Assembly: GCF_000003855.2 (NCBI RefSeq)
Contig: NW_003101679.1
Coordinates: 1,000,417-1,064,416 of the forward strand
Source of the DNA: Blastomyces gilchristii SLH14081
Taxonomy: Eukaryota; Ascomycota; Eurotiomycetes; Onygenales; Ajellomycetaceae
DNA length: 64,000 nt
Direction: 5' to 3'
This document shows positions 48,201-61,200 of this stretch, piece by piece. The notes below the pieces were generated by a model that saw nothing but the letters and a program-made list of their open reading frames with translations, did no database searches and was not told where the DNA came from. How positions within the stretch are numbered: the stretch's first letter is position 1; each line of letters begins with the position of its first letter. Both the position numbers and the translations under genes were made by a program.

Positions 48201-51200
48201 CATTCTACATGAAAGCCAAAAGGCTAAAGGAACTCCAACAACGACAAGCATCTTCTCGATACCGGACGCAGTCGAGTCATGCCATTCCGGGCACTCGTTC
48301 TACGGCCCGTTCAAGAAAGAGGGGTGAGCAAGTGAGAAGCAAAAGCGCAGATGGACGACCCCGTTCCGGATCTGAACCGAGGGGACGAAGACCGACTCGG
48401 ACTGTACGATATAATCCTGAAGGCGTGCCGTCGATATCGGACTCGTTCAAAGTTTCTTCCGAAGAGGCGCTGTTCAAATTACAAGAACATAATGCCAGGA
48501 GTTGGAGACTTCGAATTGATACCTCTATGCGATTTCAAAATACTGCGATTAAAGAAATTAGAAGTATGTTTTCGGGTGCAGATGAACCTCCCGAGGATAT
48601 GCATGACGACGAAAATATCCTGAATGTTCCCAATAGACCTGGGCTCCTATCGGCCCTGATTAGTGATGTGCATCTCGTTATTGATAAACCTTCTTTCCCC
48701 ATCAATGAATATCCACATTTCCTGCATAGGATAGGAAAAGGCATGCCCTTGGACATGAAGTATTCTCTATTGATCCCCATGAACATTCAACTGGACATGG
48801 GCGAAGCGCGAGCAAACCTTAGAGATTACCCTCTTGACCTACTACACATCCCCGGCCTTCGCCACGGTCAATCCCCCCGCCTCCCAAGTTGGTCTCTGCG
48901 GACCGATGTCGTGATCGCCGAAGAATTCCGGGACTATGAGTCCTCACGCCATGTTATGGTTAACATTGTGCCACCAAACGAAGGGTCGGATGGCGTCATG
49001 CACACTGGGTTTTCCATCGATGTTCGACGAACGGTATCGCCCGTCAAGACCTACTCAGATGCCATCTTTGAAATTAATACGAGTTTACCCACTAGCATAT
49101 CTTGGGGGATGTCATATCAACCTGTCATTCAGGATATGATGAAAATCATAGAGGGCTTTTCGAAACCGGAGATTGACCCTTCTGAGCGTGTTGGGTTCTG
49201 GGATAAAATTCGTCTAAGTTTCCATTCTAGAATAAATGTTGTTTGGAAAGGGGATGGAGATGTTCACTTGCGGTTGAAAGGTATGTTCCCTCAAGTTAGG
49301 CCACGTTAGTTCCCTTAGTATACGTTTTTTTTACTGATATGTCAATGCAGGTTCTCGCGACCCTTATGTAGTCACTGGTTATGGTGCAGGTTTTGTAATG
49401 TGCTGGCGCAAAGACGTGCAGTGGGAGATACACACAAGAGATGACCCCAGAGAGTTTATGGCGGTCACAGGTGGAGAATACGTTCTCGCGATTCCGGACT
49501 ATAGCCACCAAGCTCGCCATTCATACGATGCAACTTTTGATTCTGACAGTACATCGCTCAGATCATCAAAGGATGCCTCTCTTTTTAAAAAGGTTATCAT
49601 GAAGCTCTCTGGGAATGTCCGGTGGCTTTCCGGGCTTGTTTTCGAACGGAATATCAACGCTTCGGAACGCTCGTTTGATTTCAAACCACATTATGATGTT
49701 GTTTTGAAGAACCCACGATACATACCCCCCGACGACCTCAAGGATTACGATGCTTTCCGTGGATTCCGAAGCAACCATATTCATTTGTCACTTGCTGTTG
49801 TGGCCCCAGTATCTCGAGTTTGGTCTGTGTCGAATCGCGAACCGTCAACAAGCTACAATACGGTCCATTTGACACCAAGGTTCTTCACGCACTTTTTTAG
49901 CTGGTGGTCACTGTTTTCTGGGGTCATGTCGTTGCCTGTTCGGCAGGGGCCCCTCTGGCCCGGTGTGACCAAAACGAGCAAGAAGTTTGGCCGCCATTTG
50001 GCTACTGTCAAGTATAATTTGTTTCTCTCCCCACTGTTTGTGGCGCATATTTACAAGCACAAAGATGCCGAGGACTACAGCGAGGAAGTGGTGTCTGCCA
50101 CTGGAATTAAAGTTCGCCTCGACAGCTTTATGCTGGACCTCCATCAACGGAGGGAGCTAGTCAATGTGATGGTTAAGGGACGCTCGAAACAAACCAAAGC
50201 GAGCACCATGCGAATCAACCGAGCCCAGCTGGATTTCATTTCTGCAGATTTCAGAGCAGTATCGGTGGCTATTGCGGGAACAAACCTTGCAGACGTCGAC
50301 GCTGCCGATGGCATCTTGTCCTCTTTTCAACAACCAACTGCTCCCGCTGATTTATCTCGATTCACCATTCCAGATCAAGACTTCAACTGGGTTGATATGG
50401 ATGATTTCGTTGAACTTGACTGGATGCTCATTTCAGAGTCCAATCCTCGCACCCGAATCCTACCTCTTGCATACTCTCCTCGATTCTCTTATTTCCGACA
50501 AACAGACCATGAGGAACGGGGTGTCGATGAAACCGGTTACAGCCCCTTCGGAGACGAACCGTCACACCATTGCGTGATGTCACAAGACAATGATCCAAGA
50601 AGGGTACAGATGGAACTAATCAAGGAGCGCCTTGATAGTCTTGATGCACAAATTGTCGCCCACAACCGGATGATCGGAGAACAGGAACTACGAGTTGTTC
50701 GGGATAGTCATGCTGCTGATGGCCTCAAGAGCCAGTATGAACTCTTCGTTAGACAGGGTGAATCACTGCAGCGACGAAGAAAGTTTTTAGACGACGGGTT
50801 ACAACGCCTTCGGAAACAGCTTGCGGGTGATGCAGAGTCGAATGGCCGAGGAAGTGAACGTAGCCACAGAACTCCAGCCTCAGCCATGGGACAGTCGCCC
50901 TCATCTGAACAAGGGAGCGACGATGCTGAGATCGATGGGCTCTATGCCTCACCAAATGACGAGTTCATTAGTGACTTCGACAACCGCTTCATCATTCACA
51001 ATATTCAGTTGAAGTGGAACAATTCTCTCCGAAACATCATTCTTCGCTACATCCATCAGGTCAGCCAGAGACGAGGGTTTGTTTATTACATGTCTCGACG
51101 AGCGGTAAAGTTTATCCTGGATATCGTAGAAGAACAAGGAAAATCAAAACTGCGATCACGGGAGGCAGGCAAACAACCACCGTCTACGTCCGCGTCGCCG

Positions 51201-53910
51201 TCGGATTCCGATGAACAACAGCCTGACGACGATGAAATCTCAGTTGAAGATCGCATCGAGCAACTTCTTAACGATGCCAAACGTTTTGTTAATGCTGATG
51301 ACCCGACACCTAAGGAAACGAGACGCCAGTCATCAATTGCTGAAGCGGGCGATAAAATTGCCCCAGACTTCACACCGCAGAACAGTTACCATCTTCGCCT
51401 GATCGCGCCACAGATCCAGCTGCAGAGTGAAAAGAATAAGAAAGCTGTCGCCCTCGTTACGGCCAAGGGCATGCAGTTAAAGGTTGTCTCGATCATGGAT
51501 AAACATCGCGTATCTGATGATGTTTCCGGCCTGGTACAACGTCGGTTCACTCTAGATATGGACAGTGCCCAGTTCTTCGTAACCACCCAGAAAAGCTTGT
51601 TCAAACATCTTCATCTTTATTCCGGTAATAGGTACGGAAACGCGCCAGGCTCTGCATGGCCTCCTTGGGTGTCTCTTGAGTGCATGTTTGATTTCGACCT
51701 GGATCCATCTGGTTTTTCAAGAATTATCCAGAAAACTTCTGCAAGCCTGCGGTATGACAAGTACAATACACTGAGATTGAAGTATAATGAGAAGATTGCG
51801 AGCGAAAACGATGAAGATAACCCGGTAGACCTTCCAACCTACAACGAGGACCGGATGGATCAAATCTTGGTTGAGTTTTCGCATGTGCGGGCGATATGTG
51901 ATTCTGATCAGTACTACTCCATGTATATCATTGTGCTTGACCTTCTACTTTTCAGCGAACCGCTTGAAAAAGTACGAAGCGAGAAGCTCGAAAAGATCAT
52001 GCTTGCCTCGGATTTCAGTGACTTAAGAGGTGCTCCTCAGATGGTGAGCCGCCTGCAGCAAAGGATACGTCAACTCGAGGAAATCAAGAATGTGTTCCAA
52101 ATACAAGCCAAATACCTCGACTCTCAGGGGTGGCAGGATTGGATCGCGCTGGAACGTGATTTAGCACTATGCGAAGATGAATTGTTCTTCATCATGAAAG
52201 CTATCACGACCTCACAGCGCAAAAGTGAGGAGCGAACCGTGTCACACTCGAGTGGGGTCTTGCGCTGGGCCTTGTCAGCATCCGAGCTCGTGTGGCATCT
52301 AATGACGAGCCCTCAAGAGCCTCTTGTGGAGTTCCAATTGCGGAATGCGTCGTATGCGCGGACTGACAACATCGATGGGTCGAACCGGAATACGATAGAG
52401 ATTCAACAGATCTACGGTCTCAATCTTCTCCCCAGTGCAATCTACCCGCAAATGATTGTTCCCTACCTGGATGAGCACAGAAAAACTCCGCAAAACGAGG
52501 ATGACAATTTGCTCAAGGTCGATTGGTTCATGCTCGAAGCTGTCGCTGGGATACCTGTATTGAATCATTTCGAAGTAACTTTGTTGCCATTAAAAGTTCA
52601 GCTGGAAAGGGAGCTTGGAAAGAAGCTGTTCGAATACATTTTCCCCGGGATGGGCTCAAATGCGTTTGAAAACGGGGCGTTCTCACCGTTCATGATAAAG
52701 CACATGCGCCCGCAAGAGGATGGGTCGGATAGCGAAGAAGATCATACCGAACCCGCGACTCCCGCCAGTAGCACTGGAAGCGGCTCTGCGGATGACGCCC
52801 AGTCATTTATTTTAGGCCCTGGTGCCATGGAGAACCGTTTGAAACCCACTCTCACGTTCTCAGATCATCGCCGATCGGTTTCGCCTTCGCAACGAACCAA
52901 GGGCCTTGCGATGACGCCCCTCCACAAGGACAATCCACGCAGGCATCTAGCTGCGGGCGACAGACCACGATCGGCATCTCGCCCCTCGACAAGTCGTATA
53001 CCAAGGAAGGCATCTGCCGATAATCTCCGCCCCCTGAGTAGGAATGCCACTGACAGATCGTTAGTGTATGTAAACGGGGCTGAAGAGAGGGGCAAGAAAT
53101 TCGGGTTGGCGAGGTCCTCAACCAAATCTTCCACTACAAATGGCGATAAGACCTCCGATGACCTATCCCAGATGATGTCCCGTGCTTCTAACTTCATGAC
53201 TTTGGCTCATGTTAAAATCAACGATGTTGTTCTCTGTTTGAGTTACAAAGGGAAAGGGGAACGCAATATCGAGGATGTGCATAACTTCGTCTTTAGGCTT
53301 CCCGTGCTTGAATATCGGAATAAGACCTGGTCAAATCTTGACCTTGCTCTACGACTTAAAAAAGATGTTATCAAAGCACTCATCTCTCACACTCCCGCAA
53401 TCCTTGGCAATAAACTATCACATCACCGCCCAAACAAACAGCAACAAATACGTCTGCGTGAACTCGCTTCCTCGACCCAGGTCCTCAGCGTATCTGACAG
53501 CTTCGCAAACACACATACCGCACCTTCTTCAGATGGAGGAGGCAGTTTCATCAGTCACAGCTCCGCCAGCGAAAGATCAGAATCCCCCCCTCGTCGTTCC
53601 TTCACCTCAACTGCCTCACCCCTTGGCCGCTCAAATTCAGTGACATCTAGTGCAGCGCGATCTTTAACGATGCCTCACATCATATCTGACTCGCGGTCCG
53701 CCAGGAGTGAAAACATCGATCCCCGCGATGATGTATGTGATCCCGCTAATCCCTTGAATAGTTGACCTTGCTAATCAAATTGCTGTAATCGGTATGTAGG
53801 GTTCCCACCTCTTTTTAGAATCGGTCCCGAGACCCCGTACGAGTGATAATCGATCTCTACGCCAACTCAATGGGGGTGGGGATGATGATGATTCTCTAGC
53901 CGAAGGGTGA
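45071..53910 (+). CDS. FMP27: Fmp27/Hobbit family bridge-like lipid-transfer protein (BLTP2/KIAA0100 type), 2900 aa
   Basis: Exons 45071-49280, 49351-53732 and 53800-53910 total 8703 nt without a frame break. An N-terminal TM anchor (ILVALLLLYLVSFILFAIIR, about residues 9-28) is followed by a long beta-rich body. The intron at 49281 sits inside the FMP27_GFWDK domain: VGFWDKIRLSFHSRINVVWK (about 1374) continues as GSRDPYVVTGYGAGFVMCWR. The WPPW motif of the FMP27_WPPW domain is at about 2173 (SAWPPWVSLECMFDFDLDPS). A coiled coil follows (VSRLQQRIRQLEEIKNVFQI), and the C-terminus is disordered and Ser/Arg-rich. Family members form a hydrophobic groove that carries lipids at ER-plasma membrane contacts. 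Skipping the last intron would end the protein 11 codons later (VCDPANPLNS). Confidence 0.95.
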
Positions 53911-55778
53911 GCTCCACCTCTCCGTGCGAATTTGCATTTCCAAGTTTTACCACGTTTTCACGTTTTTGGCCGATGTTTCTTAGCATATTGGAGAGTGCTC
54001 AAAGAAACTGACATGTTGCGTCTGTGTCTTTCTCTAGACGACGGAAAAATTCTCTGGCCCGTATAGGACAGAAGCTGATGGGCTCTCGAGAACCCCGTGG
54101 CCCTTCCCTTGAAAGAAAATGAAACTGGCCCCATAAATCTTGGCCAATGGACTTTCTGGGCCCTACCCGTGTGGGGCACCGCACCTTAAACGAAACACTC
54201 AGATACCTTCCTAGTTTACATCCCTACTCTATGGCTTTCCTCAAAACGCTAAGCCCGACACCTACTTTCAACAATAACCATCTCATTCATAGATAATCAC
54301 CCTCTTTCTTATCTTATTTCTTGTTTTCTTGACATCAGTTGCATTGCGGGTGGGACCCCAACATTGGCAGGAAGAGATATGTTTTAAAACACAGCATATA
54401 AATGGCGTTTCTCAAATCTCCTTGTTGTATGGACGGCTTGACATACGAACTCTTTTATTACCACTACCCTTCTCGCGTTTATTGGCCCTACTTGACCATT
54501 GTGTGTTGTTTGGGTGGATATCTAAGCTCTTGTTTATCTTTTTTACTTTCTTTACTTTTTTTTTAATTTTCTTTTTCATCTATTCTTTCCTAGGTTCTCA
54601 GATACATGCATGCATCTTAACTGGGGTATACTTTTGCTTCTTGTTTTGTCTAAGTTTATCCCTTATCTATCTGACAGCGTATCATTCCTATTTCAACATT
54701 TATACCAGTTTTCATTCCTGGACAAAGGGACTCATTTAGGCGCACAGTTCGCAGCCCGCTTTATAAATCTTCCCTTTCCAACGCTACGGAAGAAGCGAAT
54801 TATGGGGAAATTTCCGCCCTGCGACGACATATTTATTTTAGAAAAAAAAAAAAAATGAAAAAAAATGAAAAATGAAAAATGAAAAATGAAAAGAAAAGAA
54901 AAAAAGACGAGAACTCGTTTTCCAACGAACGCTTATCCTTCCGTGTTCTATGGACAATATTTCCTCTACCTTTCTTCTCTTCCTTTTCGCCTTATTCCCA
55001 TCTCGTTTCCTAAGAAATTATTTAGCATATCGCACGCATATATTCAGGTGTCGGTCAGTCAGTCAGTTGATTTTGTGTATGGACTTGGGACTCTGTCTTC
55101 TCTCTTCTTTTTTCTCCTTTCCTTTCTTGTCTGTGTTACTGTTTCTTTCTTCTTTCTTCCCCCTTTCTCTACTTAGCCAAATTTATGCATAACCATCTTG
55201 CATTCATGGAATTTCCCTTTTGAGAACACGAGTTGCTTCCAACACCTGTGATAGAGTGTCCAAAGCGAGAGCTAGGTTTTTGCCGAACAAATAAAATTTT
55301 GTTGTAGTGCTCGAACTGTTCTATTTACATTTCGATTGGTATCCTGATTGAAAGAGCATACATAGGCTGATTAGTAGCTTGCTCTACAAGTGTGATCTGG
55401 GCAATTGGGTTATGAGTCGCATATAGATACGTTCGAAGAGTTCCTACGGGCAAGGGTGAGCGGAATCGGATTTGCGAGCTTGAAAGCCGTCCTGTGTAAA
55501 AAGAAAATCGCTTCTTCGGGTGTTTCATTTATTTAATTTTACAAGCATAAGTGACTAATTACAAAGAATAACTAAGAGAACTATTATGGTGCCAAGAGGG
55601 AATGGTGAGAGTGAAGGGTATGTCTGTGGCAGTTACAGCAAGGGTGACATCCTATTTTTTCATAAATACATCTCCATTTTCGCAAAAAGAGAAAGAAAGA
55701 AAGAAAGAAAGAGGGAGGAAAAGTACTATACATTCTATCTATGAGGTATGGTAGTTAAGATACCGAAAGCTTGTATAA
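53911..55778. other. Convergent intergenic, 1.9 kb
   Basis: T-rich 3' flank, an (AAAAATG)n minisatellite at 54841-54890 and (GAAA)n at about 55688-55712. Frames here are T-tract artefacts. No gene. Confidence 0.6.
54841..54890 (+). repeat. A-rich minisatellite, unit (A)5TG
   Basis: Five ATGAAAAA-type units follow a 14-A run. Simple-sequence expansion in a 3' intergenic region; no function inferred. Confidence 0.8.
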
Positions 55779-57126
55779 TCAAACTTCTTCGCTTGTGGTT
55801 AACGACGACGTGCGGTCTGCCTCCCCACCAGTGTTCTGCGAATCTGGATTTTGAAAGGGGTGCATGGAAAACAAACGCCCAGATGTGGAGAGGAGACGGG
55901 TTCTCGGTTTCGGGCCCAGAATGTTGTCAGTATAAGGCTCCGTATCTAAGGTGATATTTTCTGCCCAGGCTGCCTTTTCTTTCCGTAGATCTGCCTGCAC
56001 CCACGGAATGGTAATCAGGGTCCATATCCCAGCCCAAAGGATTGGGAGGCTCCATCCTATCTGAATGTGTGAAGAAGAAAATATGTTAGAAATTTCGATA
56101 TGAAGCTGAAGTAGATGTCATTTGGTATTAAACTCACCACATAGGCAACATCTCTTGGAGTTGTAAATATTAATATAGTTGACACCGTGGCAAAGACAAT
56201 TGATCCACCTGCCCAGAAACAATTCATCTCGAAAAGCATCTGTCTAAAATATGGGCTTGCTAGGTATCTGTTCCGAAGCGCTCGTCGATATTTCTGACCA
56301 CCTGCACCATCCACCGCAACGATATCTTCTATTAGAACATATAGCGCGGTAGGCATTACGGAACCTTTGGGTGTGGACGATATTCGGAATGGCGCTTGGT
56401 ATCCTTTAGCGCGGAGGATGTCAAGAGTTAAATGTACGATTCCGAAGTAATACATAACTGTAGGTAAGGGCATTGCGAGGAGGCGGACTAAAGAAGTTGA
56501 TCATGTTAAAATGGAGGTTGTTAAATTGGGCATGTAGGATAATGTAAAAGCACTGCTTACTGAATGGTTCCTCTTGTACGGTTCCTCTAATATCGAGTTA
56601 GCTAACTGCCAAAGGGTCATGCATACGAGAAATGAAATGACATACACAATTAGTTCAACGGCGAGGATAAGCCACACTATGGTGAAGTTTATCTGGAAAA
56701 AATCTAACTGCAGACATTTCATGTTAGCCTCATGAGGTGCAAAAGACCACTTTCATACAACTTACCCATGATCGCCGGGCATTGAGTGGCCTTACGACAG
56801 ACCCTTTCCTATACAGTGTATAAAATCGGTAGAAATATTCGGCGACAGCAACTCCACCCAATAGAGCCGTGCTTATAGTGAAAACTAACGGTGAAATGGA
56901 AGCATTGTTAGCCAGGCTGTTCAAAATACTCGGGGCCTCAGAAATTCCTACCTATATTGTGAGATAGGTCGGTAAGATACCATAACGTGAAATAAAGTAT
57001 TAACGGCTGAGCCAGCGTGTCAATGACAAACATAATCCAGAAAAGTGTGATTGACCATTTGCGATCCCTCAAGGAGTAGGGAAGTTCCGGCGGGCCTGGA
57101 GCTGGCGGAATTGTAGCTTTGTCCAT
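55779..57126 (-). CDS. Polytopic fungal membrane protein, 337 aa, six exons
   Basis: Exons 56952-57126, 56766-56884, 56646-56707, 56561-56586, 56138-56487 and 55779-56060 total 1014 nt. The reading is MDKATIPPAPGPPELPYSLR, then TM segments ITLFWIMFVIDTLAQPLILY, STALLGGVAVAEYFYRF, FTIVWLILAVELIV, and across a 26-nt micro-exon GTVQEEPFIRLLAMPLPTVM. Then SSTPKGSVMPTALYVLIEDI, VAVDGAGGQKYRRALRNRY, FRQMLFEMNCFWAGGSIVFA, IGWSLPILWAGIWTLITIPW, and a hydrophilic tail. The ISS.PKG…LIEDV.AVDG.GG.+YR.AL..RY pattern is a recurrent fungal membrane family of unknown function. It is divergent from the TFIIIC gene. Confidence 0.8.
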
Positions 57127-58258
57127 TTATGGAAAGTGTCATATACAGCATTCATATCGTGATAAGTTAATAAAAAATCTGAAAATAGGCAAATGGCTCG
57201 AAGAAAAATATGGATATGGTGTTAAGTTAAAGTTCAGGGCCTTCGAAATTGAAGTGTGAGGGAGCGAGCGGATACCAAGGCATGATCGAAACTATATATC
57301 CCGCGTATCCAAGATATTCTATCTATCTATAGCATCCGACATATTCATCAGTAAGCACATGCGTAGGAAAAAAAAAAATGACATCATTGCCACTCAAGGG
57401 CGTTGACATCATCGGCATTGTCGTGATTGGCCAATTTTCTTGAAAACACCTTTGGACGAACTCAACGTTCCCGGCGAGGGAGCAATTGGGCTCCGATATG
57501 TACGGAGCGCGGTGCAATAATAATGAACAAAAATGCAATCTAGGTGATTCAAGGCCTAGCGCTTTCAATTTCTGTATGCGAACCTTGCGCATTGCCCTCC
57601 TAGACTCGTAGTCTCGAGTGACAGCATCCAGGACATCGTGAAGCGAAATAAAATTGAGCCCAGAGGACAGCCTCTTTGCGTTGCAAGAGTGCCTCATAGT
57701 ATTTTCTCATGACCTCTCTAGCTTTGTAGATAACCGCTGACGAATGATCAGCTTGGTATAGCCTGAAAGGAAGTCCTCCGGTTTCAGACGAAGGGATTGG
57801 ATTAGCCTGGCCTTGTTGGTTTTATGTTCCATAGAATAAATATTATCACGGCATGCGAAAGCCAACAACATCCGGATCGCGCAAATTGATGATCCCCAGT
57901 GTCAGGCCCGGCTAAACCTTCCATTCGACAGTGAGATCATGTGAGTGTGCATGTGTTTGAATCCCTGCTAATTAGGAATTCAAAGCATCTACTGCGTATA
58001 TAGTTATATATGTGACCAATATCAAAATCACGTCCGCAGTCCACAAATCACGTGACTATCAAAACCCAAGGTTGTTACGTAAATTTTGAGTCTCGCCACA
58101 AAGCACAGACCACCTACAGATTTGCGGAAAATATCAAACCCAACAAGCCAACATCACTCCAACGACGCAAGTTCGAATCCCGTCGCGGCGAAAAAGCAGG
58201 ATGGCAGAAAAATATTTCTGATATTGAATTTCCCCGTTAAAAGGGGGATAATGCAAAG
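57127..58258. other. Divergent promoter region between the membrane-protein and TFIIIC genes
   Basis: A 124-codon minus frame at 57323-57697 has one plausible helix (LDAVTRDYESRRAMRKVRIQ) but no other support. A B-box lies at 58170-58180 (separate entry). Two CACGTGA-type sites are near 58030-58055 (AATCACGTCC and AATCACGTGA). Confidence 0.45.
58170..58180 (+). promoter_or_regulatory. TFIIIC B-box consensus upstream of the TFIIIC subunit gene (ETC-like site)
   Basis: AGTTCGAATCC matches the pol III B-box consensus (GWTCRANNC/GGTTCGANTCC) at all core positions. It sits 79-89 bp before the ATG of the TFIIIC B-box-binding subunit. No A-box or tRNA 5' half precedes it, and the flanks do not form a proper T-stem, so it is not a tRNA gene. 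Such isolated B-boxes are known as ETC sites. Confidence 0.5.
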
Positions 58259-61200
58259 ATGGCTCGGAGTTTGAGAGACCTTATCGAATTTTTGCTCGCG
58301 GAGATTTCGCTCTGTGGCGAACGAGGTGTGTTTTCCCCTTGCGCCAGTTCTTGCCCCTTTTTCATCCCTTACACACCAGTGGTCAAGATAAAGAAATGGT
58401 GATGCATAATGCATTTGATATGTTAGTCAATATCTTTGCAATTTATAAGTTTGTACTTTAACAGAACTCTCTTACTTTTGCAAATATGTTTCATAAGGGC
58501 CCGATGTTGATTTCCGGGAATTAGCACTTCTGGCTTTCCAAGTGCAGATGTACTAACCGATATATACAGGCGCTTCTCCTACGGATGTCCTTGCTTTTAT
58601 TGATGACTTCTATGCCCAATCTGCAACCTCGAGTAATCGCCCTGCTCAACTTGCTGGAGCTGTTGGCCGCACGCCAAATGTGGACCGTAAGTTCAAACAA
58701 AAAGCATGGGTATGGCTGACCAGGCACCCAGAGGTTTCTGTTGGCCAGAACAGAGAAGGAAATAACCTTACCCTGGATGAGGTGAAAGGTCGGTGTGCCA
58801 AAAGCACTGCGGGGGAGCCATTTCCCAATTCACAAAATACTCAAACATCCGGAAATGGTGGCTCTTCTGCTGCTGAAACTCAGATACAGTCAGATTCCGA
58901 CGACACACTTCGCGTGTTCGTTTCGGAGGAACGAATGTGGCTCGCGATCGCTGGGCACGAGATCGATCATTCAAGAATTCCTCCTCTGGAGTTCGCTCTT
59001 TTATCTATAATTGCTTCCCGGAAATGGCAAGGGATTATGCAGCTGGAATTACCTAAACTGAGCGGGCAAGATAAGCGCTCCGTCCCAAAGCGAACAGATT
59101 CTTTAAGCCAGAAGGGATATATCGAAAAAAAAGCTATCCAGTTTAAGTCGTCTCGTACAAGTTTATGCACACTCCGCCAATTTCTTCACTCGAAACCCTC
59201 AGATAAGCCTGGTGGGATGTCTGAGGAGAATACGAGTCCTGCTCCGGATGAGCTTTGCAATGTGATTGAGTTCCCTGTCCTCCTCGAAAAGCTATTTCAT
59301 TTCCTGAAAGAATTCAAAGTCATTACACGGAGTGACTTGAAGGTAAAGCTTGGAATGGAGGATCACTGGCGCAGAAGGATTTTAGGAAGGGCCATTCGCA
59401 AGTTAGAAAGAATAGGTTGTGTTCGTCGTGTTAGGGCAGTGTCTCAATACTCCGATAAGATGAAGACTCGACATCAGTCGGTAATGCTTATCCGGGAACT
59501 TACCGATAATGACCTTCGAGTTTTCCTCGAAGACAGCCGCACCCTGATGACATACTTGGAGCAGGAGGATCTGGATGCTGCTGAAATGGACCAAGACCAA
59601 GGCCAACAAGATACGATTGATGAAATACCAGAGGTTAAGAGAGACGTCAGTACACCTGAAGTGGAATATTTGGAGCAGATGGAACGGGTGGTACCTAGAT
59701 GGACTCCAGACCAAATTTTGCCAAATTTGATATTTGACATTGTGCACAGAAGTGGGCGAGAAGGGAGTACTAACTACGTAAGTGAGGTGAAAAGGCTTGT
59801 AAGCAATATTTGTCTTGAAACTGATTTGAATTATTCAAGGATATCAACATTGCTTGTATGGGACCATTTTACAGACGACCAATCGAGTATACAGTGAGTC
59901 GACTTGTCGAGACTTGGCAGGTTTCTCAGCCGCTTCATCTTCGACATCTCGCCCTGGTTCGAGATGTAGGGCTTCGTGGCACGATTTCGATGTATATCCA
60001 TTATTCATTGCGAAATTTTAGTTCACTCGTGGACGAGGGCCAAGTGTCGTGGGAAGCAGTGAAACTTTCACCGGAGGCAAAACCTAGTGTCAAAGTTCCT
60101 CCTGTTGGTGCTACATCCCAAGTAGATGAGCACGGTTTCCTTGTGGATAAGATACCATCGAACCTCCTGAATAATGGTGACGCAACACTTAGAGGCTGTC
60201 TTGAGGTTGCGAAACCTTCGGATTATACTCCTAAGATATTCGACCCTGTTGTTAGACAACGTAATGATGGGAGTTGTGGTACGTGATGGCCCCAATATAT
60301 GAAGTGATCTTATACTGATTCTTTCAAAAGCTGTGATTTTCCGAGGCAGGGTGTTGGGTGGAGAGCCCGAAAGATCTTCTGTTCATCTCGGGTTAGCCGG
60401 TTCATCAGCCGCCGAAGCGGAGACGGCACCAAGTACTATTTCTCGAGGACGGAAGCGTAGGGCTGTAGAAGCAGACCTTGACCGGCCAGGAGATGTCGTG
60501 GAGGACGTTATCGACAAAGGGAAAGTTGGGGGATCGTCGAAACGCCAGCGAAAAGTGAAGGAATTTGTTGATCCTTTTGCCGGTATGACTGAGAAAGAGA
60601 AGTTAGAAGCCCAGGGATTCGATGAGACTTGGACCGAATATAGCGTTCTTCTACTTGAACGGCCCGGAGCTGGTATCTTTCTAACTCCACCAGGCAAACG
60701 ACGACCCATTGGGAAAGCTCGGGGTCGCCCGGGGCGAAGTCGCATTGCTGTCGTCAAATCAGAGAAACTGAAGGACCTTGATTGGTTTGTTAGCCAAAAA
60801 GATACTGAAGCTACCCCAGATGAACCCACGGAGGATTTGGAGACTAGTTTTGTAGCTGTCAATAACGAGGAAGCCGTTGCGGATCGATCTGTATCATTAC
60901 CTCACCAAGAAACGGAAACCTCTCAACCCCCTGCGGCCTCCTCACCACGGCTGGTTGATCCATCTCAAAGAGGAGAGGATAACGATTTTCAGGAGGTACC
61001 TCCTCTGGTTGTTGACACCGTGACTAGTGACCAAATCGACAATCCTCTGGTTTCTAATAAGAGGAAATATACCGACATGGATGATGGTGAAGAAATATCC
61101 ATGGCACCTCAAGCCGCCGGGCTTCCGCATAAAAAAAGGGGAAGGCAGCTGCGAAAGGGCCATCAAGCCCCGATTCCAGGGGGTGACAAGGCTTCTGGTC

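Noticed and set aside
57323..57697. 124-codon minus frame between two divergent genes
   Set aside because: One helix-like stretch only, no recognised family, no promoter or splice support. Left as unproven.
58141..58200. tRNA 3' half before TFC3
   Set aside because: The bases around TTCGAAT do not make a five-pair T-stem and no 5' half is present. Only the B-box is kept.
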